DNA of 64,000 nucleotides from Corallium rubrum (GCA_964035015.1 OZ036016.1:2144830-2208829); one strand, 5' to 3'. Counted from the first letter of the stretch, positions 1-10,129 are shown. The notes: a model not told the origin generated them from the sequence alone. Made by a program: numbers and translations.

Positions 1-1705
1 ATTCTAAGTGAGAATATGCTGAACCGGTATTGCGTAAACGCCCGTGCCATAACAGTTTGATGACGGTAACCAAATTTCGGGAATGGTGGAAAGATGTTAA
101 TTTTCTATCACAGCGTCACAATTCACCATCAATCACCCTTGACAACGACTCACTTGATAAATTAAATGATTATATTTTGGCCAGTTATGTTATGACGACA
201 GCTATGTTCGACCGAGCGATTTCATGATAGCACAGGATGTGGAGGTACCCGAAATACCAGAAAGATTGGTGTGGAACATTTTAGCAAAGCTCAAAAGAAC
301 GGCTAGAGGACCAGACGGGGTGCCATACTGGATCTGGAAGAATCACGCAGAACTACTAGCGCCAGTTATCATACGTGTCTGGAACCTGTCGCTGTCCACC
401 CAAACCTGGCCAAAGTCGTGGAAGAAGGCACACATCAATCCGTTAGCAAAGGTAGAATTGCCTAAGGAGAACTCTGATTTCCGGGGAATCAATATAACGC
501 CAGTCATCGCCAGAGCCTTCGAGAAAGCTGTGAGAAACCATGCTAAGAGTGTTATCGAGGAAAACCTTAGCTCCACCCAGTTTGCTTATAGACGAGGGGA
601 GAATTGCACAAATGCCCTCTTATCCATCCAGCATCACGTTTGTAAATATCTTGATGTCAGCAATTGTGAAGCTGTGCGATTACTTACAATGGACTTCAGC
701 AAGGCTTTTGATTCAGTTAAACATAATTTACTATCTGTAAAATTGAAACAGTTGCCGCTGAATCCCCACATTGTGAACTGGTATCATAGCTGTTTATGAG
801 ATAGACAACAGCGTATTTCCTATAATAATTACCTTTGCAGTTGGAAAGATGTCAACAAGGGAACTACCCAACTCCAAGGGAGTGTGAGTGGCCCCTATCT
901 TTTTAATGTCTTCTTGAATGACCTCCAAGCTCTTTTCAAGTACGCTGATGATTCCACCATTGTCGCTCCAGTGTGGGAGAACTATGATAGCTCAGCTGAC
1001 TTAGTGTAACAGTTTTTAACTTGGTCTAAAGATAACAGTATGACTTGCAATCCCAGCAAATGTAAGGAGTTAATTTTGAAAAAGAAGAAGAACACTGCTA
1101 ATAAGGATATTCCTCAATGCAACAGTTTATCCTTATTAGGCATCATTTTTCAGAGAGACTGTAAGTTTAGTGAGCATGTCAAACTTAAGTTAACGAATGC
1201 AAACAGATGTCTGTACGTTTTAAGAACACTTAGGAGAGAACGCTATACTCAGAAAGAAATAGACCTCTTGTTTAAGTCCATAGTACTTCCTAACATTACT
1301 TATGGCCTCTCCGTTTATGGAGCTTCTGAACCAGACCTTAAGATAGTTCAGCGATTTCTAGATCGATGCTATAAAAGACGTTCTACTTCTCAATCTTTTA
1401 GCATTTATGAACTTTTAAAGAAACATGACCTAAGAATTTGCAACAGAGTTACTGCTTTAGATAATCATCCATTACACCGAGTTATACCTAAAAAAAAGGA
1501 GACGGAGGCAACGTATAATTTACGTAAGAAGGGATGTCTGTGCCCTATAGTCCATACCCAGCGTTTTAAGACTACATTTGTAAATAGATTAATTTTTAAA
1601 TATAATTTTCTATAGTTGTATATTTTTACATAATTTATTATATGTATATTGTAAATAACTTTGTAACATAGGATATGTATTTTTATCCTCTGAAAATAAA
1701 GACTG

Positions 1706-1755
<50 letters not shown>
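1..1755 (+). mobile_element. Non-LTR (LINE) retrotransposon, reverse transcriptase part and 3' end
   Basis: A LINE enters the window already in progress and ends in a TTA trinucleotide tail at 1711-1754, just after an AATAAAG signal. One reading frame covers 224-1615 and is broken only by two in-frame stops, TGA at 797 and TAA at 1007. It shows reverse transcriptase landmarks: a fingers segment near 470-600, the catalytic [10 protein letters not shown] motif near 691-720, the YADDSTIV motif at 941-964, and a C-terminal thumb-like part (1040-1615). A short frame at 30-227 may be the preceding linker. The clade was not resolved; the trinucleotide tail fits CR1/L2/Rex-like groups. With only two stops it is a fairly young dead copy. 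Confidence 0.85.
1711..1754 (+). repeat. (TTA)n tail of the LINE
   Basis: A pure ATT/TTA trinucleotide run directly after the LINE 3' end. Simple-repeat tails are how several poly(A)-less LINE clades end, so this probably marks the element's 3' terminus rather than an independent microsatellite. Confidence 0.8.
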
Positions 1756-1757
<2 letters not shown>

Positions 1758-1918
1758 CGACCACGGTATTCGGGTCAGCAGTATTCACAAAGTCTTCTCA
1801 ATTCTCATTGGAAGAGAATAGTCACATGCTAATCCGTCATTATATTATACCCGCACCGTGTAAAGGCAAGACTTTTTGGCATGTATTTACACACCGGCAT
1901 GATTTTGTTGCGTTTTCC

Positions 1919-2312
1919 GCGGTTGACTTTGTTCTTTCTCGACGGATTTGAGCCTATTGTATCAGCCGCTGTGATTGGTTGAATATATAAATTAGCCTTT
2001 ATAACGACCTGTGATTGGTTTGCCGAGTGTTCGCCGGATTTCTTTGTCTTTCTCGACGGATTTAGACCCCTTGTATCACCCTTTCTGATTGGCTTAATTT
2101 TTCAATAGCTCTTTATCAAGAGCACGGATTGGTTTAATTAGCGGCGTTTTACTTTGTAGTTCTCAACTGATTTGTGGACTGAATGACTGATCACTGATCG
2201 ATTCTGACTAACTTGCACTAGTATCACTACAAGCGGATTCTTTCGTTTGGAACATGGCTTTGCCTAATACAAACGTGATAGGTCTTGATTAAATAAATAA
2301 ATAAATAAATAA
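1919..2312 (+). repeat. Dispersed ~370-bp repeat ending in (TAAA)n
   Basis: The stretch with two CTTTCTCGACGGATTT motifs and three CTGTGATTGG/CTGATTGG boxes is matched in reverse complement by 57700-58056. The match runs from the GGTTGACTTTG start to AAACGTGATAG near 2275. This copy then ends in about six TAAA units (2289-2311), a SINE-like tail absent from the other copy, which lies inside a terminal-inverted-repeat element. No Pol III boxes were found, so SINE status is unproven. Confidence 0.65.
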
Positions 2313-2439
2313 GTTTGTATATTGTAATTTTTGTAAATATATATTTAGCTGTTATAATTTATCAATTCAGAAATATATATTTTTTTACTTTTAAAAAGTT
2401 TTGTCCACATTACACGTATATCAATTATCCTGTAAGGAA

Positions 2440-2550
2440 TCATTCTGAGGGGGGCGGTGCAAATTTCCGAAGGGGGAACATATTTCCTAGGAAATCTGTC
2501 CCGGGGGGACACTTTTTTTTTTGGGAGGAGGGCATATTCCTGTGACACCG
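2440..2550 (+). repeat. GC-rich repeat with TTCCTAGGAAA motifs
   Basis: Blocks of GGGGG alternate with AATTTCC and TTTCCTAGGAAAT and end in CCTGTGACACCGGG. The same alternation occurs at 59640-59775 and inverted at 58560-58665, so this is a dispersed element end. A GCGCGC dinucleotide stretch follows near 2605. Confidence 0.55.
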
Positions 2551-2937
2551 GGCCTTAGTTAAAAGCCCAAAATTTAGTTGACGGACTAATAATATCGTAG
2601 TGTGTGCGCGCGCACCCGGCTTGTAATGAAGGTAAAAAAAAAGGAAAGTGCTGCGTAGGCATGTGTTTTGGATCTATAAAAAAGCAAACTTATCAAAAGC
2701 AAAGTGAAAATGTGGTAAACTGGCGGGATTTTTGGTTATGGAAATCTGACGTTTCGAGCAGAGCTCTTCATCAGAATGAAGATTGTGTTTGAAGCCCACA
2801 TTTCACGTATCTTTGGAATGAAACAACAATACCAGACATAGTATGTTCTAAGGATTTTAGGTGAAGGAAAATTCGAGTGTAGAATATATACATTTTAAGA
2901 CCAAACCGGGACCAGTTGCGAAAAATGCAACTACACA

Positions 2938-3003
2938 GGCCTTCTGGCAGGAATTGAGCCCAGGACCTTGCGATTCTAGTGCAATGCTCTGACCACGGAG
3001 GGC
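2938..3003 (-). pseudogene. tRNA-like sequence, A box deleted
   Basis: Minus-strand copy of the tRNA-like core. The anticodon-arm and T-arm parts match the plus copy at 3259-3332, but about eight bases covering the D-arm side (the GGCTCAG of the A box) are missing. An internal Pol III promoter is therefore unlikely to work here. Confidence 0.6.
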
Positions 3004-3258
3004 GTTGCCGAGAGCTTGATCGCGAGTTCTGTGTATATAATGAGGTGATATTGGGCATTTCACTCGATTACATAGTATGTTCTAAGTTTCGAAAGTTCGA
3101 GTGTAGAATATATACATTTTATAGACCAAACCCGGACCAGTTGCGAAAAATGCAACTACACAGGCCTTCCGGCAGGAAGGAACATACTATGTAATCGAGT
3201 GAAATGCCCAATATCACCTCATTATATATACAGAACTCGCGATCAAGCTCTCGGCAAC

Positions 3259-3332
3259 GGCCTCCGTGGCTCAGTGGTCAGAGCATTGCACTAGAATCGC
3301 AAGGTCGTGGGTTCAATTCCTGCCAGAAGGCC
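3259..3332 (+). pseudogene. tRNA-like sequence (SINE head or tRNA pseudogene)
   Basis: A 74-base segment with tRNA geometry. It has an A box TGGCTCAGTGG, D stem GCTC/GAGC, and a 7-base anticodon loop CTAGAAT closed by TTGCA/CGCAA with one mismatch. T stem GTGGG/CCTGC closes the canonical loop TTCAATT, giving a B-box match GGTTCAATTCC. The acceptor pairing GGCCTCCG/AGAAGGCC is imperfect and there is no long variable arm, although the loop would read AGA (Ser). These points favour a tRNA-derived repeat over a functional tRNA. Confidence 0.6.
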
Positions 3333-3501
3333 TGTGTAGTTGCATTTTTCGCAACTGGTCCCGGTTTGGTCTTAAAATGTATATATTCTACACTCGAATT
3401 TTCCTTCACCTAAAATCCTTAGAACATACTATGTAATCGAGTGAAATGCCCAATATCACTTAATAAAACCAGACATAGTACTGAAGAGCGGTGCCCTGTC
3501 G

Positions 3502-3590
3502 CTTGCTATTAATTGCACACGAAGAAACGCCAAAAATGTCGCTTGTTATTCATTCCACACGAAACGCCAAAAATGTCGCTTGCTATTGAT
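3502..3590 (+). repeat. Short tandem repeat, ~43 bp x 2
   Basis: The phrase AAAAATGTCGCTTG plus a CACACGAA(G)AAACGCC phrase occurs in two and a half successive copies, with small indels. No gene is seen around it (3434-3780). Confidence 0.5.
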
Positions 3591-3781
3591 ATACGTCACC
3601 AAAAGAAAAACCTGGCTTTAATATAGTTAATTTCTACAAATAGTATATTGGTAAATCTGTGATCCATTCTGGAAATCGATTATCCGCTAAAGTAAACCAT
3701 ACGTAGCTAACTGTAACCTAGCAACGGAATTTGATGACGTCACCATATACTACGTCACCCAACGAAAAACTGCATGGCATG

Positions 3782-4081
3782 TCCAAGGGATTTTTGGTGA
3801 AGGAAAATTCGAGTGTAGAATATATACATTTTAAGACCAAACCGGGACCAGTTGCGAAAAATACAACTTACAGAACTCGCGATCAAGCTCTCGGCAACGG
3901 CCTCCGTGGCTCAGTAGTCAGAGCGTTGCACTAGAATCGCAAAGTCGTGGGTTCAATTCCTGCCGGAAGGCCTGTGTAGTTGCATTTTTCGCAACTGGTC
4001 CCGATTTGGTCTTAAAATGTATATATTCTACACTCGAATTTTCCTTCACCAAAAATCCCTTGAACATACTATGTAATCGAG
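3782..4081. mobile_element. Fold-back element with tRNA-like core, copy 2
   Basis: Terminal inverted repeats of about 85 bp (3782-3866 and 3976-4062) enclose a single plus-strand tRNA-like core. The tips read AGGGATTTTTGGTGAAGG and its complement. The right flank AACATACTATGTAATCGAG is interrupted at 4081 by the insertion 4082-4765 and resumes after it as TCGAGTGAAATGCCCG. Confidence 0.75.
3899..3972 (+). pseudogene. tRNA-like core of copy 2
   Basis: Same 74-base fold as at 3259, with substitutions GTGGTCAGAGC to GTAGTCAGAGC, GCATTGCA to GCGTTGCA and CAAGG to CAAAG. The T-arm side keeps GGGTTCAATTCC, and the acceptor side is CGGAAGGCC. Confidence 0.55.
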
Positions 4082-4765
4082 CAGGCCACGGCCGCCCCAC
4101 TTTTTGGTCAAATGTTTTTGCTGACATAAGCACTTTTAAAAATATATAAAAATAGCGATATAAAATTTTTAAGTTTTATTACAATAAGGTGCTGCAATGT
4201 TGAAAACGAAGTCCAGAATGAGATTTGTCAAGGAATACTTAGTTAAGCACCGAGTTTTACCTTCTCGTTACCTCACCGGCGTAACATTATGGCTAATTTA
4301 TTCAGAGAGTTGTTTTTATTGGTAGAGGGATTTTTTACCACTCGTCATCTTGCGTTTTGCTTTTTCCCGTCATGAAGGTTATTTTATGTTTTAGTTTAAT
4401 GTGGGAAGACTGTTTTCTTTTTATTGTTTTTTTAAACAACAATTTTACCTTTGCCTGCAGGCTGCAGTTTGTAGTTCGGTGTACCAAGGTGAAGCTTAAA
4501 CATTCTATTAGCAAATAAATCCGGCAGGTTAAAAAGCCGTAATTATTAAATTTTCTTAATGCAACAAATGCCTTAAATTATCGTGAATTTTCTCTTTAAA
4601 TGCCTGAATATCACCGTTGTCTTACCGATTGATTTTTCGGAAATTCCTCTCAGAACTCTCCGAAAATGCCTTTCTGGGGCATGCAAAATTCAAAATTTTC
4701 AGGAGGAGCATGCCCCCAGACCCCCCCCTAGCCGCTCCACTTCTCCAGAGCTTCCGCCGGGCCTG
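4082..4765. mobile_element. CAGGCC-ended DNA transposon remnant with 5-bp target duplication
   Basis: The segment starts CAGGCCACGGCCG and ends CCGCCGGGCCTG, imperfect inverted ends, and is flanked on both sides by TCGAG (4077-4081 and 4766-4770). Uninterrupted relatives of the target (TAATCGAGTGAAATGCCC at about 3190 and 3430) have a single TCGAG, so this is a true insertion with a 5-bp target duplication. CAGG ends with 5-bp duplications are known in some hAT lineages; the superfamily call is inference. No coding frame longer than about 80 codons was found inside. Confidence 0.7.
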
Positions 4766-4849
4766 TCGAGTGAAATGCCCGATATTACTTCTGAAAAACT
4801 GCATAGATATTTCATGCATGCAATATCAGGCGAATATCCTAAATAGAGC

Positions 4850-4872
4850 TCTTTGTCTTTTTTTGTCCTAGG
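4850..4872 (+). promoter_or_regulatory. Candidate 3' splice site upstream of the transporter
   Basis: A pyrimidine tract CTCTTTGTCTTTTTTTGTC is followed by CTAG/G at 4868-4872, 44 bases before the transporter ATG. This would suit a 5'-UTR intron whose first exon lies upstream, possibly in or before the fold-back region. It is sequence inference only. Confidence 0.4.
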
Positions 4873-4915
4873 AACTATATATCTGTACCACTATTGAGAC
4901 CACTTCAGTTCCAGA

Positions 4916-6184
4916 ATGCCGGTCACTCTGCTCAAAACCTGGGTATGCGTCTTCATTGCGGTTCGTCTCTTCTTGGACGGGGCCGAAGAATTCTTCATAT
5001 TACCGACGGCCTGGTACTACATCAAGTCATTGGGCGAAACAAAGACCTTTCTGGGAATGGTCTTGTCTTCGTACAGTATGTCCGCCGTCCTAACTGGACC
5101 ACTTATCGGCAAATTCGCCGACCGTTATGGACACATCAAATTGATCATCGTTTTCTGTTACTTCCTGAGGTTCAGTGGCGATTTCATCTATTCCATCCCG
5201 TTCTCCGCCTGGTTCCCTCTACTAGGGCGAATCGTGAGCGGATTCGCCGACGGCTCCGCCGCGGTGTTTTACGGTCAGCTCGTCCTCCACACGCCGGAGC
5301 AGTACCGCGCGAAAGCGTTTATGTTCCTGGACGGACTGTACGCTTTGGGCGCCGCGTTCGGGCCGACCGTAAGTAGCTTTATAACGTTCGATGCCGATAT
5401 CCTGGGCTGGAAAATCGACGCTGGGAATTCCCCGGGAGTTATATTGGCGACTATATGGTTCATCTCATTCGTCATCTCGCTGTGGTTGCCAAGTGAGTTC
5501 GGACACGAGGAGACTCCGGCTGAAAAAACGGTCGTTGCCTACGAGGGGGGCCAAACGGAGGATTATCCTAGCGATCCACCGAGATCTCTCGGCTCTCCTT
5601 CTACGATTCTTTGTCTATTCTATGTTATATTTCTAAGCCTATTCTTCTCGTCCACAGTGACTTTCTGTACGCCGTTACTAGCGCAGGAACATTTTCACCT
5701 TCCGTTTATCCACGTCAAACTGCTCTTCCTGACTAGCTCGGTGTTCTCGTTCGCCCTTATCTTGTTGCTCTTCATTGCAGCCGAACACTTCGAAGAGCGA
5801 AAAATCTTGGTCTTCCTCATGTCCTTGCAACTTATCCCCATTTCAATTTTAGCCTACTTCGCCTCCTGTTGGTCGAATGTCTCTCCCGACGAGAGCTACC
5901 TCCTGATTTTTTACATGTGTTTCGGAATGCAGTATTTCTCCTATGCTTTTGGCTCGTCCATAGTATCCCAAATCACGGACTCGAAAGACGCCGTGTTCTA
6001 CCAAGGGTCGTGCTACGCAACACTGCACCTAGCCTACGTGACTAGTCGTATCATTTCTGGGTTTATTTTCAGTCAAAGCGCCTTACTGTATTTCTGTGTG
6101 GGGCTGGCAGTGTTCTGGGGCCTCGGCGCGGTCTGGTTTTTTATCGAATATCCTAATTTGGCTGGGCTAGAGTTCAAAACCTGA
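4916..6184 (+). CDS. Major facilitator superfamily transporter, 422 aa, single coding exon
   Basis: An intact 422-residue frame starts at the first ATG after a candidate splice acceptor. About twelve hydrophobic spans can be picked out (roughly 8-30, 44-62, 73-95, 99-120, 135-157, 173-192, 230-254, 266-290, 297-317, 327-352, 363-385, 388-411), with a polar loop at 193-229 splitting the two six-helix halves. The loop after TM2 carries the MFS signature GKFADRYG (65-72). TM5 has a GxxxxGxxxGP motif (140-150) like the antiporter motif C. The family moves small solutes across membranes; the substrate cannot be read from sequence. Similarity in feel to MFSD8/SV2-like animal carriers is a weak impression. 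The sequence is GC-richer than its surroundings and has no internal stop, so it is probably functional. No AATAAA was seen in the 500 bases downstream. Confidence 0.9.
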   Translation: MPVTLLKTWVCVFIAVRLFLDGAEEFFILPTAWYYIKSLGETKTFLGMVLSSYSMSAVLTGPLIGKFADRYGHIKLIIVFCYFLRFSGDFIYSIPFSAWFPLLGRIVSGFADGSAAVFYGQLVLHTPEQYRAKAFMFLDGLYALGAAFGPTVSSFITFDADILGWKIDAGNSPGVILATIWFISFVISLWLPSEFGHEETPAEKTVVAYEGGQTEDYPSDPPRSLGSPSTILCLFYVIFLSLFFSSTVTFCTPLLAQEHFHLPFIHVKLLFLTSSVFSFALILLLFIAAEHFEERKILVFLMSLQLIPISILAYFASCWSNVSPDESYLLIFYMCFGMQYFSYAFGSSIVSQITDSKDAVFYQGSCYATLHLAYVTSRIISGFIFSQSALLYFCVGLAVFWGLGAVWFFIEYPNLAGLEFKT

Positions 6185-6235
6185 AGGAGAAGGGACATTG
6201 GTTTGAACTTCGGGTCCTATGCAGCTCAAACCCGT

Positions 6236-6962
6236 ATTATGACCCTATTTACATGAAGCGGATTGACAGTCCAATCAGATCGAAAAACGCGAATGAAGTC
6301 AATCCGGGCACATGTTTACACACGTAAAAATCTCACAGCTTGTCAACAGGATGTGTTCGCAACAGGCCTGTAGCAAGGCTGTTAACAGGTTGTAACAATG
6401 CTGTTCATTCAAGAAGCTGCTACAACCTTGTTAGCATCAATCTGTTAACAACATGTTGAGTGCAGAACGGTAACAGGTTCATCAGCCTTGTTACAAGTTG
6501 CCAGCAACCTGTTACAGACATGTTAACAGACTGGGACAGGCAGTGCGACCACATGACGGTGACAGCCTGTTGAACAGCCTTGTAACAACTTGCTTGCAGG
6601 TATGTAACAGCTTGTGCGTTTTTACGTGTGTACGTGGAGAATCCGATCTGCTTGGAACATTGTTTTCGGTTTGGAACACTATTTTCTGTGCTTCCTCAAT
6701 GTCTGCCATTTAGCACGACGCGCGTCACTCATGCGTATCAAGTCATTTTCAAGTCAAACTGTGTTTAGATGAATCAGATTGGAGACAATCAAGCCGATTC
6801 AAGTTTGAATCTCAAGTCAATCCATTCGACTGCGTGGATTGACTTCAGCCACCCGTTTTGATCAGATGGAAAACTTTCAATCTTCTTCATGTAAACACAA
6901 CAAGGAGAAGCAACATGCGAGATTTGACTTAAACACTCAATCCGCTTAAACAGGGCCTTACT
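6236..6962. mobile_element. Nested MITE, outer element with GCGGATTGA ends
   Basis: Left end GACCCTATTTACATGAAGC and GCGGATTGA (6239-6266) is mirrored by CAATCCGCTTAAACAGGGCC (6943-6960). Between them lie AATC/GATT-rich diverged sequence and a second complete MITE at 6317-6632. No gene is present. Confidence 0.55.
6317..6632. mobile_element. MITE with TACACACGTAAAAA ends and CTGTTACA-rich interior
   Basis: The termini TACACACGTAAAAATC and TTTTTACGTGTGTA are inverted. The ~290-bp interior is built almost entirely from variants of CTGTTA(A)CA and TTGTAACAA, many self-complementary. Right-end relatives are at 30180-30305 (nearly the same sequence) and 28835-28917, a minus-strand interior at 26940-27195, and a related full element at 27560-28421. 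Confidence 0.7.
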
Positions 6963-7314
6963 ATATTTCAAAGCTACAACATTAAGTGCAGGGACGTGGG
7001 CAGGATTTTTTAGTCAGGGGGGCAGTAAGACTGCCCAATTTCTAGGGGGTCCGGGGGTATACTCCCCCGGAAAATATTTGAAAATTGAGTCTCTGAAATG
7101 GCATTTCCCGCGATCTGACATCATATTTGAGCAAAATTTTGAACATTTTAAAACATTTTTTTAAGACACATTTTCTCTTTTTTACAAAAGATTTTGTCTA
7201 AAACTACAGTATCACATATTTACAAAGACAACTACAGTCATTTGCAACTCACTTGTCACTTTTCACCAAAATGTTCAGAAGTTTCCTTTGGATGTTCAAA
7301 GTTCGTTTTGAACT

Positions 7315-7557
7315 ACAATTAGTGACAAAACCTCTTCGGACACATTAAATAATAATTTATTTTATAGAAAATTACATAAACATAATCCGTTGACCCCCTC
7401 CCCCCTTTTCAATGTTGGTGTACAACAAGGTCATGTCGTTAGGAAAGCATGTGTAATGTAGACAGCGATACTTTGGCCACTCAACATTGAAAAGGGGGGA
7501 GGGGGGAATATATCCTTTAATTAGGAGAAATGTCCGAAGGGTTTTGTCACTGATTGT
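7315..7557. mobile_element. 243-bp MITE, first array copy (type description)
   Basis: Ends ACAATTAGTGACAAAACC and GGTTTTGTCACTGATTGT are inverted, extended inward by CTTCGGACA/TGTCCGAAG. A second inner inverted pair is CCCCCTTTTCAATGTTG with CAACATTGAAAAGGGGGG, so the whole sequence can fold on itself. No coding capacity. Further copies start at 8719, 10130, 11533, 14102, 15510, 16916, 18325, 19731, 21138, 22546 and 23953. In this first copy the left neighbour is not array sequence, which marks the array border. Confidence 0.85.
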
Positions 7558-8227
7558 CTGAAAACGAAAAGGTCTTATTTATACTCACGGGTGATCCTTT
7601 CGCTGACTTTTATCTTATTATTTTAGACAAGTTTATATGTCCAAACGACCGAACTCCTGTTTTCACTGCGAAAACTATTTTATAAGATTTTGGTACCTGT
7701 TTATTCCATATATATATATATACAATGGAGGGTGGTCGCAAGGGTGTGAAACTCTAACAGGGTCAATGCAGCGTTAATAGCGCGCGTATTCAGTTTTACG
7801 TTAATAAACACGATGCCATGAAAACAAGTAGCAATAACTATGCCCCTTGACGCATCTTATCTGTACGTTTTCGGTATTGCATTTACACGTGTTGTTTAAA
7901 TACGACGGAGAAGGAGAGTGTCTGATCTTCAAGAGTCGTCTAATTAATTGCCGACACGGTTAACGATTTACACCTATTTGAATAAAACTATTGAATATAT
8001 ATTAATTATGTTGAGTGTAAACCGTAAATCGTTCTAAAATTCATTAATAATTCATGACATTTTACTCAATCAGACAGCTCCATTCCGTCACGTGAATGGG
8101 CTGTGAAACACCGGTAAAACACTGGTTTCTTCATCAAACACTAGCGTTTCATTTCTATTACTTAAACAAGAAACACGATATGATTATCCACAAGTCCCAC
8201 AATGGCGGCTCATGGGTTCATTGTCTT

Positions 8228-8548
8228 TCATTTGAGAAGCCATTTCCAAAACTCGTTCTGCGTGTTTGTCAGGTCAGGAGATCTTGGCTGAATTGTTCGC
8301 ACTGCTGCGTTAACCGAGCGCAAGGCATGTTTTGCTTTCGCTGACGTCTGTGACGGCTCATTGTCCATCACAAATATTTTGTTGTCACATTCTCCCTTAC
8401 CGGCAATTTCAAAAAGAATTGCCATCGATCGACGTATAAACTGGGCAAAATAATGTACAGACATCTTTTCATATATCTCTGCACAAATAACACCTTTTCC
8501 ATGCACTATAGGCACTAGTAAGTGTAAACGCTTTCCTCCAGCAAGATC
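8228..8548 (-). pseudogene. Tc1/mariner-like transposase C-terminal fragment (type copy, unit 1)
   Basis: A 106-codon open frame runs from an in-frame TAA (8549-8551) to a TGA; its only plausible start is a GTG, so it is a fragment, not a gene. It matches the end of a DDE transposase fold: a strand AGGKRLHLLV, then HGKGVICAE, the second catalytic Asp in FVMDNEPSQTS, and the hallmark RSPDL before NEFW. In the usual SPDLNPIE motif the acid sits 34 residues after the Asp; here that position is Gln (TNTQN). A Glu follows two residues later, which would give a 36-residue spacing. The N-terminal DNA-binding domain and first Asp are missing. Equivalent frames start 320 bp above 9640, 11042, 12447, 13611, 15020, 16425, 17834, 19241, 20647, 22055 and 23462. 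Confidence 0.75.
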
Positions 8549-8718
8549 TTAAAAGAGCGCTATTATGACGTCATTAAATTAGTATGCTTATAAGAATTAT
8601 TATTTAAGGAGATATATTTTTGTGCAGTTGCATGCAAACGTTCATGAAATATCATATTGTATTTCTGTATAGTTGAGGAGAAAACACTTAAGCGAAATTG
8701 ACTCTTTTTTTTCTTCAG

Positions 8719-10129
8719 ACAATTAGTGACAAAACCTCTTCGGACACATTAAATAATAATTTATTTTATAGAAAATTACATAAACATAATCCGTTGACAC
8801 CCTCCCCCCTTTTCAATGTTGGTGTACAACAAGGTCATGTCGTTAGGAAAGCATGTGTAATGTAGACAGCGATACTTTGGCCACTCAACATTGAAAAGGG
8901 GGGAGGGGGGAATATATCCTTTAATTAGGAGAAATGTCCGAAGGGTTTTGTCACTGATTGTCTGAAAACGAAAAGGTCTTATTTATACTCACGGGTGATC
9001 CTTTCGCTGACTTTTATCTTATTATTTTAGACAAGTTTATATGTCCAAACGACCGAACTCCTGTTTTCACTGCGAAAACTATTTTATAAGATTTTGGTAC
9101 CTGTTTATTCCATATATATATATATATATATATACAATGGAGGGTGGTCGCAAGGGTGTGAAACTCTAACAGGGTCAATGCAGCGTTAATAGCGCGCGTA
9201 TTCAGTTTTACGTTAATAAACACGATGCCATGAAAACAAGTAGCAATAACTATGCCCCTTGACGCATCTTATCTGTACGTTTTCGGTATTGCATTTACAC
9301 GTGTTGTTTAAATACGACGGAGAAGGAGAGTGTCTGATCTTCAAGAGTCGTCTAATTAATTGCCGACACGGTTAACGATTTACACCTATTTGAATAAAAC
9401 TATTGAATATATATTAATTATGTTGAGTGTAAACCGTAAATCGTTCTAAAATTCATTAATAATTCATGACATTTTACTCAATCAGACAGCTCCATTCCGT
9501 CACGTGAATGGGCTGTGAAACACCGGTAAAACACTGGTTTCTTCATCAAACACTAGCGTTTCATTTCTATTACTTAAACAAGAAACACGATATGATTATC
9601 CACAAGTCCCACAATGGCGGCTCATGGGTTCATTGTCTTTCATTTGAGAAGCCATTTCCAAAACTCGTTCTGCGTGTTTGTCAGGTCAGGAGATCTTGGC
9701 TGAATTGTTCGCACTGCTGCGTTAACCGAGCGCAAGGCATGTTTTGCTTTCGCTGACGTCTGTGACGGCTCATTGTCCATCACAAATATTTTGTTGTCAC
9801 ATTCTCCCTTACCGGCAATTTCAAAAAGAATTGCCATCGATCGACGTATAAACTGGGCAAAATAATGTACAGACATCTTTTCATATATCTCTGCACAAAT
9901 AACACCTTTTCCATGCACTATAGGCACTAGTAAGTGTAAACGCTTTCCTCCAGCAAGATCTTAAAAGAGCGCTATTATGACGTCATTAAATTAGTATGCT
10001 TATAAGAATTATTATTTAAGGAGATATATTTTTGTGCAGTTGCATGCAAACGTTCATGAAATATCATATTGTATTTCTGTATAGTTGAGGAGAAAACACT
10101 TAAGCGAAATTGACTCTTTTTTTCTTCAG
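8719..10129. repeat. Array unit 2
   Basis: MITE 8719-8961, with one C-run variant (ACACCCTCCCCCC). Body 8962-10129. AT run about 23 bases, the longest in the array. Transposase fragment 9640-9960, minus. Confidence 0.9.

Larger units (their letters stand above)
2837..3433. mobile_element. Fold-back element with tRNA-like arms, copy 1
   Basis: Two inverted arms of about 245 bp (2837-3086 and 3183-3433) each hold a tRNA-like segment, the shared GATCAAGCTCTCGGC leader and a tail motif ending TTCACCTAAAATCC. The outer tips are TATGTTCTAAGG and CCTTAGAACATA. The centre, 3087-3180, is another partial minus-strand tail. The right arm is also bracketed by a ~37-bp direct repeat beginning AACATACTATGTAATCGAG (3182 and 3423). 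A transcript could form a long hairpin. Confidence 0.75.
7315..8718. repeat. Array unit 1
   Basis: MITE 7315-7557, body 7558-8718. AT run about 15 bases at 7709-7723. Transposase fragment on the minus strand at 8228-8548. Body landmarks include a possible splice-acceptor-like TCTTATTATTTTAG near 7611-7626 and an imperfect dyad AACGATTTACAC (7963) with GTGTAAACCGTAAATCGTT (8016-8034). Confidence 0.9.

Noticed and set aside
3259..3332. Functional serine tRNA gene
   Set aside because: The loop would read AGA, but the long variable arm of tRNA-Ser is absent, acceptor pairing is imperfect, and copies lie inside fold-back repeats.
8096..8344. 82-codon plus-strand frame repeated in all array units as a conserved gene
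   Set aside because: It overlaps the transposase fragment on the other strand and shows no family motif. Its identity between units follows from homogenisation of the array.
9014..9223. Minus-strand frame across the AT run as a gene
   Set aside because: It changes length with the AT dinucleotide count and is lost in several units.
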